The notes under the pieces: generated by a model
The model's input: the letters and a program-made list of their open reading frames with translations, nothing else
Told to the model about the DNA's origin: nothing
Database searches by the model: none
NCBI GenBank assembly: GCA_040878325.1
Contig: JBBDMM010000010.1
Location: 88,782-152,781, forward strand
Length of the DNA stretch: 64,000 bases
Direction of reading: 5' to 3'
Source of the DNA: Acidimicrobiia bacterium
Lineage (GTDB): Bacteria; Actinomycetota; Acidimicrobiia; Spongiisociales; UBA11373
Shown here: positions 35,207 through 44,036 of the stretch, in pieces
Position numbering within the stretch: the first letter of the stretch is position 1
Layout: each line of letters opens with the position of its first letter
Program-made: the position numbers and the translations under genes

Positions 35207-36880
35207 ATGAAGCGATTTACGAGAGTGGCAACTCTCGTCTTGGTGTTCGCGCTGGTTGCTGCTGCTTGCGGCGACGACGACAGCGGCGGCACGACCACGA
35301 CCGCGGCAAGCGATTTCGTGGGAGACGCGGTGGTTGCCCCCGACTGCGATTACGGAGGCAAGATCAAGTCGATCACTGCCACCGACCAGTTCACTGTGGT
35401 GTTCGAGATGTGCAAGCCGGTGCCCGCCTTCCCGCAGATCGCGGCGTTCACGCCGTTCGGGATCCAGCCGAAGGAGCACCTCCAGGCCAATGCTGGTCCT
35501 GCATTGTTGGAGAACCCCGTTGGCACGGGACCCTTCGTGCTCGACCAGTGGCAGCGCGGCGACAGCATCATCTTCAGTCGTTTCGACGACTACTGGGGCG
35601 TCAAGCCCGTGTATGAGACGCTCGTCTTCCGCTGGGCCACCGAAGGGGCGGCACGCCTTCTCGAGCTCGAGACGGGGAATGTCGATCAGATCACGAATGT
35701 GAGCCCTGACGACTTCGAGACGGTGCAGAACAACCCCGATCTGACGTTCATCCCGTCGGCGAACCCGAACACCTTCTATTTGGCGATGACGAACACGTTC
35801 TCGCCGTTCAACAACCTGAAGGTGCGGACCGCGATCGCCATGGGTATCGACCGGCAGCGGATCGTCGACAACTTCTACCCGGAAGGGTCGGAAGTCGCTT
35901 CCCACTTCACGCCTTGTTCGATCCCGAACGGGTGCGCGGGTGAAGCGTGGTACGACTTCGACATGGCGGCCGCTCGGGCCCTCCTTGCAGAGGGGCTGGC
36001 CGAGGAAGGCCTGTCCGTCGACACATGGACCACTGCGATCTACTACCGGGACGTGTTCCGTGGCTACCTGCCGGAGCCGGGCAGCGTGGCGGTGGAGATC
36101 CAGACGCAGTTGATGGAGAACCTTGGCATCACGGCCGATGTGGTCGTGATGGAGTCGGGCGAGTTCATCGACGAGTCGACCAACGGTCGTCTCGACGGGT
36201 TCTACCTACTCGGTTGGGGTGCGGACTACCCGCACATCACCAACTTCCTCGACTTCCACTTCGGCGAGGCGTATCCAGGGTTCGGTACCGGCCACCCGGA
36301 GATCTACGAGAACCTCATCGAGGCCTCGACGATCGCGGATGAGGCCGAGACCGCGCCGCTGTACGAGGCGGCGAACAACGCCATCCGGGAGCTGGTGCCG
36401 ATGGTGCCGATCGCTCACGGAGCGTCCGCTTCGGCGGCGTTGGCGTCGGTGGACGGTGCCCATTTCCGTCCGTTCGGTGCGCCATTGTTCGAGGCGGTCG
36501 ATCCGGGCAAGGACACGTTTGTGTGGATGCAGAATGCTGAGCCGATCAGCCTGTACTGCGCCGACGAGACCGATGGTGAATCTCTTGCCGCCTGCCAGCA
36601 GGTGGTCGAGGCTCTCCTCGGTTACGCGATCGACTCAGGTGAGGTCGTGCCGGCACTCGCCACCTCGTGTGATGCGAACGCGGACTCCACTGTGTGGACC
36701 TGCGTGATCCGTCAGGGCGTGAAGTTCCATGATGGGTCGGACCTCGACGCCAACGACGTGGTTGCCTCGTGGGCGGCAGGCATCGATGCCTCCAACCCGT
36801 ACCACATAGGCAACACCGGCGTGTTCGAGTACTACGCGTACTTGTTCGATCAGTTGATGAACCTCCCGGCCGAGGGCTGA
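35207..36880 (+). CDS. Family 5 ABC substrate-binding lipoprotein, apparently circularly permuted
   Basis: A 557-residue lipoprotein (lipobox LVAAAC, Cys21) for peptide/nickel-type uptake. Segment order is unusual. After the linker it starts with KIKSITATDQFTVVFEMCKP and NPVGTGPFVLDQWQRGDSI, which normally lie about 150 residues into a family 5 protein. The usual N-terminal segment (EPISLYCADETDG, VVPALATSC, IRQGVKFHDGSDLDANDVV) is at the C-terminus (444-557). It therefore reads as a circular permutant. GGGAG lies 9 nt before ATG 35207. It is first in the importer operon. Confidence 0.85.
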   Translation: MKRFTRVATLVLVFALVAAACGDDDSGGTTTTAASDFVGDAVVAPDCDYGGKIKSITATDQFTVVFEMCKPVPAFPQIAAFTPFGIQPKEHLQANAGPALLENPVGTGPFVLDQWQRGDSIIFSRFDDYWGVKPVYETLVFRWATEGAARLLELETGNVDQITNVSPDDFETVQNNPDLTFIPSANPNTFYLAMTNTFSPFNNLKVRTAIAMGIDRQRIVDNFYPEGSEVASHFTPCSIPNGCAGEAWYDFDMAAARALLAEGLAEEGLSVDTWTTAIYYRDVFRGYLPEPGSVAVEIQTQLMENLGITADVVVMESGEFIDESTNGRLDGFYLLGWGADYPHITNFLDFHFGEAYPGFGTGHPEIYENLIEASTIADEAETAPLYEAANNAIRELVPMVPIAHGASASAALASVDGAHFRPFGAPLFEAVDPGKDTFVWMQNAEPISLYCADETDGESLAACQQVVEALLGYAIDSGEVVPALATSCDANADSTVWTCVIRQGVKFHDGSDLDANDVVASWAAGIDASNPYHIGNTGVFEYYAYLFDQLMNLPAEG

Positions 36881-36900
36881 TCGCCTCGACGGAGTAACGG

Positions 36901-36930
36901 ACGAGAACCGGGGGGCCCCCGGTCTCGTTT
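36901..36930 (+). terminator. Strong hairpin terminator after the binding-protein gene
   Basis: ACGAGA-A-CCGGGG pairs with CCCCGG-TCTCGT (one bulged A), followed by TTT. It lies 21 bp after the stop and inside the importer operon, so it could act as a partial terminator that keeps the binding protein more abundant than the membrane components. Confidence 0.7.
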
Positions 36931-36936
36931 CAAGCG

Positions 36937-36969
36937 CGATACGCAAGTCGCGATACGCAATACGACAGA
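36937..36969. repeat. Heptamer array, class CAATACG (4 units) with tail ACAGA
   Basis: CGATACG, CAAGTCG, CGATACG, CAATACG in exact 7-bp register, then ACAGA. Positions 36951-36969 (19 bp) occur exactly in inverted form at 59278-59296. Confidence 0.9.
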
Positions 36970-37021
36970 GCCTGCGAACCAATCGGAAGCACTGGAACTC
37001 AAAGGAAGCCCAAGAGGAGCC

Positions 37022-37120
37022 AAGAGCGAAGACTCAAGATCCAAGACCGAATTCGTCTTGACTCTTGATTCTTGACTCTTGATTCTTCCGTCGGGTAGCG
37101 GGTAGCGGGTAGCGGGAGGT
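37022..37120. repeat. Three abutting heptamer arrays before the permease gene
   Basis: AAGAGCG, AAGACTC, AAGATCC, AAGACCG (37022-37049) face TCTTGAC, TCTTGAT, TCTTGAC, TCTTGAT (37056-37083) in inverted arrangement. GGGTAGC x3 and GGGAGGT (37093-37120) follow. The last unit contains GGGAGG, which is the ribosome binding site for the permease ATG at 37126. Confidence 0.9.
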
Positions 37121-37125
37121 GACAC

Positions 37126-38205
37126 ATGCTCCACTTCGTCGGGCGGAGGCTGTTGCTCGCGCTTCCGGTGCTGCTTGGCATCCTCATCGCCACTTTTCTG
37201 CTTGCCCGAATGATTCCCGGCGATCCGTGCCGGTCCGCCCTGGGCGAGCGCGCCACCCAGGAAGCCTGCGATCGATTCGAGCGCAACAAGGGCCTCGACA
37301 AGCCGATCCCCGTGCAGTTGGGGATCTATGTCGTCGACGTCGCCCAGGGCGACTTCGGCGACTCCATCCGCTTCTCGCGCCCGGTTTCCCAGATCCTCAT
37401 CGAACGCCTTCCGATGACGATCGAGCTGTCCACTGCGGCCTTGCTCATCGCCCTCGGCGTCGGGATCCCGTTGGGCATCGTGTCTGCCATGAAGCACAAC
37501 ACCGCGGTCGACGTCGGCACGATGATGTTTGCCAACATCGGGGTGTCGATGCCGGTCTTCTGGCTCGGCCTTCTCCTGGCGTACTTCTTCGCGCTGGTCC
37601 TGGGTGACACGCCGCTGGCGTTACCACCGTCCGGTCGTTTGAGCGCGGGGTTGATCTCTGAGCCGTTCTACGAGGTATGGGGCCTCGGTGTGAATGACGG
37701 GAACTTCTTCCACACGGTCCTCGAGTTCATCTCGAACCACTACATCTTCAATGCGCTGATCACCGCCGATTGGGAGCTGTTTTTCGATGCCATCCAGCAT
37801 CTGATCCTGCCGGCGGTGGCGTTGAGCACGATCCCGATGGCGATCATCGCCCGGATGACCCGGTCGAGCCTGCTCGATGTGCTCGGACGCGACTACGTTC
37901 GCACGGCCCGGGCCAAGGGTGCCCCTGAACGGCGGGTGGTGGTGAGGCACGCTTTCCGCAACGCCATGCTTCCCGTGGTGACGATCATCGGACTCCAGCT
38001 CGGAGCGCTGCTCTCAGGAGCGGTGCTCACCGAGACGGTGTTTGGGCTTGCGGGCGCGGGAACGATGCTGTTCGAGGCCATCACCGCCCGCGACTTTCCG
38101 ATCATCCAAGGGTTTACCGTCGTCATCGCTACGGGCTACGTGGTCCTCAATCTCATCGTCGACGTGTCCTACGCGTACTTCGATCCTCGAGTGAGGCTGG
38201 AGTGA
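37126..38205 (+). CDS. ABC importer permease, DppB/OppB type
   Basis: A 359-residue membrane protein: TM1 (RRLLLALPVLLGILIATFLLA), the periplasmic-side loop with GDPCR, and the cytoplasmic EAA loop near ARAKGAPERRVVVRHAFRNA that contacts the ATPase. About six membrane segments. GGGAGG from the upstream heptamer array gives a good ribosome binding site. Pairs with 38210-39166 to form the channel for oligopeptides or a similar solute. Confidence 0.92.
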   Translation: MLHFVGRRLLLALPVLLGILIATFLLARMIPGDPCRSALGERATQEACDRFERNKGLDKPIPVQLGIYVVDVAQGDFGDSIRFSRPVSQILIERLPMTIELSTAALLIALGVGIPLGIVSAMKHNTAVDVGTMMFANIGVSMPVFWLGLLLAYFFALVLGDTPLALPPSGRLSAGLISEPFYEVWGLGVNDGNFFHTVLEFISNHYIFNALITADWELFFDAIQHLILPAVALSTIPMAIIARMTRSSLLDVLGRDYVRTARAKGAPERRVVVRHAFRNAMLPVVTIIGLQLGALLSGAVLTETVFGLAGAGTMLFEAITARDFPIIQGFTVVIATGYVVLNLIVDVSYAYFDPRVRLE

Positions 38206-38209
38206 TGCC

Positions 38210-39166
38210 GTGTCGTGGGTGAGGAACCGGGTCGACGAACTGAGCCAGCCGCAGGATCCCGCGCGTCTCGTGCAGAAACCTCGCGGTCTGTGGAGCGGGG
38301 TGCTGAAGCGGCTACTGCGTCGCAAGACCGGGGTGATCGGCATGTCGATCATCGGGATGATGGTGCTGGTCGCGTTGGCCGCCCCGCTCCTCGCCCCCTA
38401 CGACCCCACCAAGGTGCTGATCGGCCACGAGGAGAACATCAAACGCCGCGACCCACCGTGCGTCCATCTGTTGGGATGTGACGAGGCGAAGCCGCAGCAC
38501 ATTCTCGGCCTCGACGGCAATGCCCGCGACGAGTTCAGCCGAATCATCTACGGCAGCCGGGTGAGCCTCTCGGTGGGCTTCAGCACGGTTTTGGTGGCTT
38601 TCACCGTCGGGGCCAGTCTCGGGGCGATAGCCGGGTTCTGGGGAGGTTGGATCGACAACCTGATCATGCGGGTCATGGACGTCGTGCTCGGTTTCCCCGC
38701 GTTGCTCCTCGCCATTGCGATCGTCGCCGCACTCGGTCCGGGTTTGAGGAACACGCTTCTGGCCATCGCGATCGTGTCGATTCCGGCGTACGCCAGAGTG
38801 ATGCGCGCATCGGTGCTTTCGATCAAAGAGCTTGACTTCGTGGCGGCGTCCCGGGCGCTGGGAGCGTCCGGCGGCCGGATTCTGTGGACCCGTGTCATCC
38901 CCAACGCACTGACGCCCCTCGTTGTGATCGCCACCCTGGGTATCGCGACGGCGATCCTCGACGCCGCCGCCTTCGGCTTCCTGGGCCTGGGGGCGCAGGA
39001 GCCGACCGCCGAGTGGGGCAGCATGCTCGCCCGGGAACGGAATCAGGTATTCAGCGCCCCCCACCTCGTGTTCTTTCCCGGCCTGGCGATCATGATCACC
39101 GTCTTGGGGTTCAACCTGCTCGGTGACGGCCTGCGCGACGCCCTCGACCCCTCACTCGCCGAATGA
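38210..39166 (+). CDS. ABC importer permease, DppC/OppC type
   Basis: A 318-residue membrane protein with a cytoplasmic N-terminus, TM1 (GMSIIGMMVLVALAAPLLAP), then five further segments and the EAA loop AASRALGASGGRILWTRVIPNA. GTG 38210 lies 5 nt after the DppB stop. Its end overlaps the first ATPase gene by 4 nt. Confidence 0.92.
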   Translation: MSWVRNRVDELSQPQDPARLVQKPRGLWSGVLKRLLRRKTGVIGMSIIGMMVLVALAAPLLAPYDPTKVLIGHEENIKRRDPPCVHLLGCDEAKPQHILGLDGNARDEFSRIIYGSRVSLSVGFSTVLVAFTVGASLGAIAGFWGGWIDNLIMRVMDVVLGFPALLLAIAIVAALGPGLRNTLLAIAIVSIPAYARVMRASVLSIKELDFVAASRALGASGGRILWTRVIPNALTPLVVIATLGIATAILDAAAFGFLGLGAQEPTAEWGSMLARERNQVFSAPHLVFFPGLAIMITVLGFNLLGDGLRDALDPSLAE

Positions 39167-40164
39167 CAACCGAGCAGCGCCCGATTCTCGAGGTCCGCAA
39201 CCTCCGGACCTACTTCCACACGCGCGACGGGGTCGTCAAGGCCGTCGACGGGGTGAGTTTCGAGGTACGGCGCGGCGAAATCCTCGGCATCGTCGGCGAG
39301 TCCGGATGCGGCAAGAGCGTCACCTCGCTGTCGCTGATGCGGCTGGTGCCCAAGCCCGGTCGCATCGAAGAGGGATCGAGCGTCACCTTCGACGGCAGGG
39401 ACATCTTGAAGATGTCGTCGAAGGAACTGGAGGGCCTGCGGGGAGAGCACGTTTCGATGATCTTCCAGCAGCCGACTTCGGCCTTGAACCCGGTGACCCG
39501 GATCGGAGTGCAGATCTCCGAGGTCTTCGAGATCCACCGTGACCTGAGTCGCGAGGAGGGACTCGAGCGGGCCAAGGAGATGCTCGTAACCGTCGGCATC
39601 CCCGACGTCGACCGGCGGGTCGACTCATATCCGCACGAGTTCTCCGGGGGGATGGCGCAGCGGGTGATGATCGCCATGGCCCTGGCGTGCGAGCCGGACC
39701 TCTTGATCGCCGACGAGCCGACCACCGCCCTCGACGTGACGATCCAGGCGCAGATCCTCGACCTGATGCGCAACCTCCAGCGGAACCTCAACACCGCGAC
39801 GATCCTCATCACCCACGACCTGGGCATCGTCGCCGAGATGGCCGACCGGATCGCGGTCATGTATGCCGGGCAAATCGTCGAGGAGGCGGACGCCGTCACC
39901 CTGTTCGAGGAGCCGAAACACCCTTACACCCAGGGGCTGATCGGCTCGGTGCCGGTGCTGGGGACCGTAAAGGAAACTCTCGACACGATCCCCGGGATGG
40001 TTCCCGACCTGATCGACCTTCCGGTCGGCTGCCGCTTCGCAGACCGCTGCAAGGCCCGCATCGAGCATCAATTGACGATCTGCACCGAGATCGAGCCGGA
40101 GCTGTTCCAGGTGGGGGAAGGTCACCGGGCTCGGTGCTGGCTCTACTCGGAGGACCGCCGATGA
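39163..40164 (+). CDS. ABC importer ATPase, DppD/OppD type
   Basis: A 333-residue nucleotide-binding subunit: Walker [10 protein letters not shown]-loop [11 protein letters not shown], signature [19 protein letters not shown], Walker [14 protein letters not shown]-loop THDLG. The C-terminus carries the Opp/Dpp-specific extension with [13 protein letters not shown]...C, which in homologues binds a [4Fe-4S] cluster. It overlaps both neighbours by 4 nt. Confidence 0.94.
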   Translation: MTTEQRPILEVRNLRTYFHTRDGVVKAVDGVSFEVRRGEILGIVGESGCGKSVTSLSLMRLVPKPGRIEEGSSVTFDGRDILKMSSKELEGLRGEHVSMIFQQPTSALNPVTRIGVQISEVFEIHRDLSREEGLERAKEMLVTVGIPDVDRRVDSYPHEFSGGMAQRVMIAMALACEPDLLIADEPTTALDVTIQAQILDLMRNLQRNLNTATILITHDLGIVAEMADRIAVMYAGQIVEEADAVTLFEEPKHPYTQGLIGSVPVLGTVKETLDTIPGMVPDLIDLPVGCRFADRCKARIEHQLTICTEIEPELFQVGEGHRARCWLYSEDRR

Positions 40165-41171
40165 GCGACGTGCTTGTCAGGGTCAAGGACCTGGTGAAGG
40201 ACTTCCCGGTGAAGGGCGGCATCCTGCGGCGGACGGTGGCCAACGTGCGCGCCGTGGACGGCGTCGACCTCGAAATCCACCGGGGCGAGTCGGTCGGGTT
40301 GGTGGGTGAATCGGGATGCGGCAAGACGACCCTGGGACGGATGCTGGTACGACTGCTCGATCCGACCTCGGGGACGATCGAGTTCGACGGGGTCGACATC
40401 GCCAGCCTGGAGGGCGATGAACTGAAGAAGATGCGCCAACGCATCCAGATCATCTTCCAGGACCCCTACTCCTCGCTCGATCCGCGGGCCCCGGTGGGGG
40501 CGAGCATCGCCGAAGGGTTGAAGATCCATGGCGTCACCGACCCCGATGAGCGCCATCAGCGGGTGATCGGCATGATGCGGCTCGTCGGCCTCGAGCCATA
40601 TCACGCCCAGCGCTTTCCTCACGAGTTCTCGGGGGGCCAACGGCAGCGGATCGGGATCGCCCGGGCGCTCATCCTGCGGCCCGACTTCGTCATCGCCGAC
40701 GAGCCCGTCTCGGCACTCGATGTCTCGGTGCAGGCCCAGGTGCTGAACCTGCTCACCGAACTGCAGGGGGAGTTGGAGCTGACCCTGCTGTTCATTGCCC
40801 ACAACCTGGCCGTGGTCGAGCACATCAGCGATCGGGTGGCCGTGATGTATCTGGGCGACATCGTCGAGATCACCGATCGGGAGACGCTCTATCGGGCTCC
40901 GGCCCACCCTTACACCGAGGCGCTGCTGTCGGCGATCCCGGTGCCCGATCCGACCCTCCGCCGCAAGCGCATCCTGCTCGAGGGGGACGTCCCCAGCCCT
41001 TTGAATCCGCCTGCCGGCTGCCGTTTCCACCCCCGCTGCCCGATTGCGGTCGACGGTGTCTGCGACGTCGAGGTACCCAGGCTGCTGCCCGTACCCGGCA
41101 CGGCAGAACACATGGCCTCATGCCACCTCCGCACCGGCGCCTACCGACACCTGGACAAGGCCGCGACGTAG
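40161..41171 (+). CDS. ABC importer ATPase, DppF/OppF type
   Basis: A 336-residue nucleotide-binding subunit: Walker [10 protein letters not shown], signature [16 protein letters not shown], Walker [14 protein letters not shown]-loop AHNLA, and C-terminal [19 protein letters not shown] 40161 is chosen because it overlaps the upstream stop and gives the normal N-terminus; a longer upstream frame only reads DppD in another phase. It closes the importer operon. Confidence 0.94.
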   Translation: MSDVLVRVKDLVKDFPVKGGILRRTVANVRAVDGVDLEIHRGESVGLVGESGCGKTTLGRMLVRLLDPTSGTIEFDGVDIASLEGDELKKMRQRIQIIFQDPYSSLDPRAPVGASIAEGLKIHGVTDPDERHQRVIGMMRLVGLEPYHAQRFPHEFSGGQRQRIGIARALILRPDFVIADEPVSALDVSVQAQVLNLLTELQGELELTLLFIAHNLAVVEHISDRVAVMYLGDIVEITDRETLYRAPAHPYTEALLSAIPVPDPTLRRKRILLEGDVPSPLNPPAGCRFHPRCPIAVDGVCDVEVPRLLPVPGTAEHMASCHLRTGAYRHLDKAAT

Positions 41172-41223
41172 CCGGCGCCCGGCCGCACACGACCCCAGCG
41201 CTCATCAACTGACCGCTTCTGCT

Positions 41224-41251
41224 GCGAACTGCGAATTGCGAGTTGCGGGCG
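41224..41251. repeat. Heptamer array, class GCGAATT (GCGAACT, GCGAATT, GCGAGTT, GCGGGCG)
   Basis: Four units in 7-bp register with rising divergence, in the 115-bp spacer between the importer operon and the FAD oxidoreductase. It belongs to the same class as 26666-26686. Confidence 0.85.
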
Positions 41252-41286
41252 AGCGCAGCGAGACCAAGCCTTACACTTTGGCCCCC

Positions 41287-42534
41287 ATGCGTGACACTGC
41301 CGACGTGGTGATAATCGGTGCCGGGATCATCGGCCTGTCGATCGCCCATCAGATCAGTCGCCGCGATCCGCGCAAGATCGTGATTCTCGAGAAGGCGGCG
41401 AACGTGGCCGAGGGTTCGACAGGGGCGTCGTCCGCCATCCTCCGCCAGCGGTACACCCACATCGAGGCCATCACCATCGCCCGTGACGGTCTGCGAGCTC
41501 ATCGCAGCTGGGGGGCGTATACCGGGCTGGAGGAACCCCGGGCCCGCTTCCATCACTCCGGGGTGCTGTGGATGCTGGCCGAGGCCCGCGAGGTGGCGGA
41601 GCGCGATCGGGATCGAATGATCTCGCTCGGCATCGACGCCGAGGTGCTCGATGCCGAAGCCGTTCGCTCCCGGTTCCCCGCACTTTCGACCTGCAACGCC
41701 CCCTTCGATCTCAGCGGCGAAACCGAACACGTCTGTGTCGACCACGACGCCTTTCTATACGAGGGCGATAGCGGGTTCTTCGACCCGGTGAGCGCCGCCC
41801 AGGATCTCCTCGAGGTCGTGCGCCAGGCCGGGGTCGAGGTGCGGTTCCAGACCGCGGTCACTGGTATCCGCACCGCGGGAGCCCGCATCGAAGGCGTCGA
41901 CTTGGCCGATGGCTCCTCGATCGATGCCCCGGTGGTGGTGAACGCGGCCGGTCCCTGGGCCGCCCGTATCGCCGCGATGGCCGGCCTCGAGTGGAAGTGG
42001 ACGATCCGCCCCATCCGTGCCCAGGTGATCTACCGGGAATGGCCGCGCGATCTCGTCCCCGGCCCGATTCCAGTGCTGGGCGACTCGTCGGCGGGGATCT
42101 ACCTGCGACCCGAGGCCAGCGGACAGCAGATCCTTGTCGGCTCGATTCTCCACGAGGACGAGCAGGAGGTGGTCGAGGATCCGGACCACTTCAACAACAA
42201 CGTCGATGCTTCCTTCCGCGACACCAAGATCCATGCACTTCATCATCGGATTCCGGCTCTGCCGTATCGGGGCCAGATTTCCGGATTGGCGGGGATGTAC
42301 ACCATGAATGTCGAGGATGTCCATCCCATCGTCGGTCCCACCGCCATCGAGGGGTTCATCGTGGCGAACGGCTTCTCGGGCCACGGGTTCAAGGAGTCTC
42401 CGTCAGTGGGATCGATGATCGCTCGCTTCCTCACCGGTGCCCCCGCCGACGAATGGGACACCGAGGCGCCGATGGAGTTCCTCTCGATCGACCGCGATCC
42501 GATCGCGCTGGCAGATACGACGGTGTTGGCGTAG
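41287..42534 (+). CDS. FAD-dependent oxidoreductase (DAO family)
   Basis: A 415-residue flavoprotein: Rossmann motif VVIIGAGIIGLSIA, then EKAANVAEGSTGASSAILRQ with the GSTGASS turn next to flavin, and the C-terminal GFIVANGFSGHGFKESPSVG. This is the pattern of sarcosine oxidase beta and related secondary-amine oxidases. Substrate unknown; it could use amino acids delivered by the importer just upstream. No covalent-FAD Cys is evident in the usual place. Confidence 0.88.
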   Translation: MRDTADVVIIGAGIIGLSIAHQISRRDPRKIVILEKAANVAEGSTGASSAILRQRYTHIEAITIARDGLRAHRSWGAYTGLEEPRARFHHSGVLWMLAEAREVAERDRDRMISLGIDAEVLDAEAVRSRFPALSTCNAPFDLSGETEHVCVDHDAFLYEGDSGFFDPVSAAQDLLEVVRQAGVEVRFQTAVTGIRTAGARIEGVDLADGSSIDAPVVVNAAGPWAARIAAMAGLEWKWTIRPIRAQVIYREWPRDLVPGPIPVLGDSSAGIYLRPEASGQQILVGSILHEDEQEVVEDPDHFNNNVDASFRDTKIHALHHRIPALPYRGQISGLAGMYTMNVEDVHPIVGPTAIEGFIVANGFSGHGFKESPSVGSMIARFLTGAPADEWDTEAPMEFLSIDRDPIALADTTVLA

Positions 42535-42542
42535 AGACTCCA

Positions 42543-42570
42543 GCCTCCACCTCGGGGAGGATGTGGAGGC
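42543..42570 (+). terminator. Terminator hairpin after the FAD oxidoreductase
   Basis: A perfect 8-bp stem GCCTCCAC / GTGGAGGC with a 12-nt loop, followed by TTGCCTC. It is 9 bp after the stop and marks the left border of the accessory island. Confidence 0.7.
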
Positions 42571-42575
42571 TTGCC

Positions 42576-42683
42576 TCAGTCGTCAATTGGCTCTACGCCG
42601 AGCGCTTTGAGCCGCTCCAGGTTGTCCTTCATGGCCTGGAGTGTCTCCGCGGGGTGCCCGTGCCAGCCTGTCACCTCCCTCAT
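42576..42683 (-). CDS. Small open frame or gene remnant (35 residues)
   Basis: MREVTGWHGHPAETLQAMKD and the following segment ERLKALGVEPIDD read like the end of a real helical protein. The upstream frame is not protein-like and no strong ribosome binding site precedes ATG 42683. It may be the tail of a gene broken by the island insertion. Confidence 0.35.
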   Translation of the reverse strand: MREVTGWHGHPAETLQAMKDNLERLKALGVEPIDD

Positions 42684-42817
42684 GACTCGCAGCGGCTCTC
42701 GGGAGCGGTATGACTTCGTCGGATTGCCGGGAAACCGGGGGTTCGTCAGCCGTGGGCCTGGACGACACGACACCGAAGGCAACGGAGCGAAAGGGTCGGC
42801 CCCGGGTATAGGGTTGG

Positions 42818-43201
42818 GTGGTGCCCGAGATTTACCCCTTCCTGGCAGTACGGGATGTGTCTGCAGCTGTCGAGTTCTACGTTCGCGCGTTCGGTGCCGT
42901 GGAGGAGGGCGAGCGCCTCGTAGCGCCCGACGGACGGCAGGTTGCAGTGCTGCGAGTCGCTGGCCAGCATCTCGGAGTTGCGACTGAAGCTCCAGACCTC
43001 GGCACCCCGAGTCCAGAGTCCCTCGGCGCAACGACGGTCCGCATCTCACTCGAGGTGAACGATCCGGATGAGGTCCAGGAACGCGCCGTGTCTGCGGGTG
43101 CCAGCGAGATGTTCGCAATGGCCGATCAGCCCTACGGGATGCGACAGGGCCGGCTCATCGATCCCTTCGGTCATCACTGGTTAATCGGCAAACGCCTCTA
43201 G
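42818..43201 (+). CDS. VOC-family (glyoxalase/bleomycin-resistance fold) protein
   Basis: A 127-residue protein: YPFLAVRDVSAAVEFYVRAF at the N-terminus and RQGRLIDPFGHHWLIGKRL at the C-terminus, a PhnB-like VOC fold. GTG 42818 or the next GTG (42821) is the start. It is the only rightward gene of the left part of the island. Function unknown, possibly resistance or metal-dependent isomerase type. Confidence 0.8.
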   Translation: MVPEIYPFLAVRDVSAAVEFYVRAFGAVEEGERLVAPDGRQVAVLRVAGQHLGVATEAPDLGTPSPESLGATTVRISLEVNDPDEVQERAVSAGASEMFAMADQPYGMRQGRLIDPFGHHWLIGKRL

Positions 43202-43231
43202 AGGCTCCCCTGATCGAGCGTGGCGGTGCTT

Positions 43232-43262
43232 CCCTCGCCCAGCCTACGTAAATGTCACCTGA
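43232..43262 (+). repeat. Island repeat R1
   Basis: Copy of the 31-bp island repeat (CTCGCCCAGCC, then TACGTAAATGTCACC, then TGA). The left arm is CTCG-C and the right arm TGA instead of CGAG, so it is the least symmetric copy. It lies 31 bp after the VOC stop. Confidence 0.75.
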
Positions 43263-43283
43263 CGCTTCAGGGCACAACACAGG

Positions 43284-43316
43284 CCCTCGGCCAGCGTCCG
43301 TAAAGTCACCCGAGGG
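43284..43316 (+). repeat. Island repeat R2
   Basis: CCCTCGG ... CCGAGGG with a perfect 7-bp inverted end pair and a 19-nt centre (CCAGCGTCCGTAAAGTCAC). Same orientation as R1. Confidence 0.85.
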
Positions 43317-43374
43317 GGCGCTCAGGCTGGTGCGGTCACAAGGAGCCAGGACCCCTCCGGGTGAGGGAAAAAGA

Positions 43375-43407
43375 CCGTCGGCCAGGGTGCGCCAATCACA
43401 TCCGAGG
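43375..43407 (+). repeat. Island repeat R3
   Basis: CCGTCGGCCAGGGTGCG, then AATCACATCCGAGG. Diverged centre, conserved ends. It lies close to the stop of the HEAT-repeat gene. Confidence 0.75.
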
Positions 43408-43419
43408 GAACGCGGCACC

Positions 43420-43959
43420 CTACGTCCGTCGTTCGATGTCGCCAATGGCGCGCTCGACGCGTCTGGCCGCCGGTTCACCGCTCGTTCGCAGCACGGCGGC
43501 GAGAACTCCGACAGCGGAGTCATCTCCGACCCGGCCTAGGGCGATCACGGCCGCCTGTCGCACCCGCGGATGCGCGTCCTGCAGCGCCCGCTTCAGCTGG
43601 GGTGTGACATCGCCCACACCAAGTCGACCCAGGGACATGGTCGCGTTCATCCGCACCCGCCAGTGCTCGTCTGCCATCGCCTCGAGCAGCACCTGCCTCG
43701 CTCTCGGATCAGCGAGGTAGGCCATGGAACGCGCCGCCCATGCCCGCGGCCAGTACGTCAGGCGATCTCCGGTCGGATCATGGAGCAGCCTGTCTGCATG
43801 TCCATCACCGATGTCGAGCAGAACGCGGCGCCATGGATGATGAACAAGAGCGGGACCGGCCACCCGTGAACGAAGCAGCTCGGCCAGCACCCGTAGCGCC
43901 CGCTCGCCGCCCAAGCGACTTGCGAGAGCCTGCGTCCCGATCCTCGGAGTCCACCCCAT
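43420..43959 (-). CDS. HEAT-repeat protein
   Basis: A 179-residue all-helical protein with HEAT-type repeats: ARSMAYLADPRARQVLLEAM, VRMNATMSLGRLGVGD and VRQAAVIALGRVGDDSAV have the classic R-xx-Aa-aLg-xx-gd pattern. Such scaffolds bind other proteins or lyse phycobilin-like adducts; no partner is evident. Repeat R4 lies 39 bp upstream of its start. Confidence 0.8.
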   Translation of the reverse strand: MGWTPRIGTQALASRLGGERALRVLAELLRSRVAGPALVHHPWRRVLLDIGDGHADRLLHDPTGDRLTYWPRAWAARSMAYLADPRARQVLLEAMADEHWRVRMNATMSLGRLGVGDVTPQLKRALQDAHPRVRQAAVIALGRVGDDSAVGVLAAVLRTSGEPAARRVERAIGDIERRT

Positions 43960-43998
43960 ACGGCCGAGACCCTATCTGACTGGCGGGGGGACCCGGTC

Positions 43999-44030
43999 CC
44001 ATCGGCCAGGGTGCGTAAGTGTCATCCGAG
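43999..44030 (+). repeat. Island repeat R4
   Basis: CCATCGGCCAGGGTGCG, then TAAGTGTCATCCGAG. It lies 39 bp before the start of the leftward HEAT gene and 6 bp after the stop of the next leftward gene. Confidence 0.8.
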
Positions 44031-44036
44031 AGGTGC

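Noticed and set aside
35207-36880. Permuted binding protein as an assembly error
   Set aside because: Signal peptide, lipobox and reading frame are continuous, and the junctions lie at natural domain borders. I cannot exclude it fully without reads, so it is listed as the refuting test.
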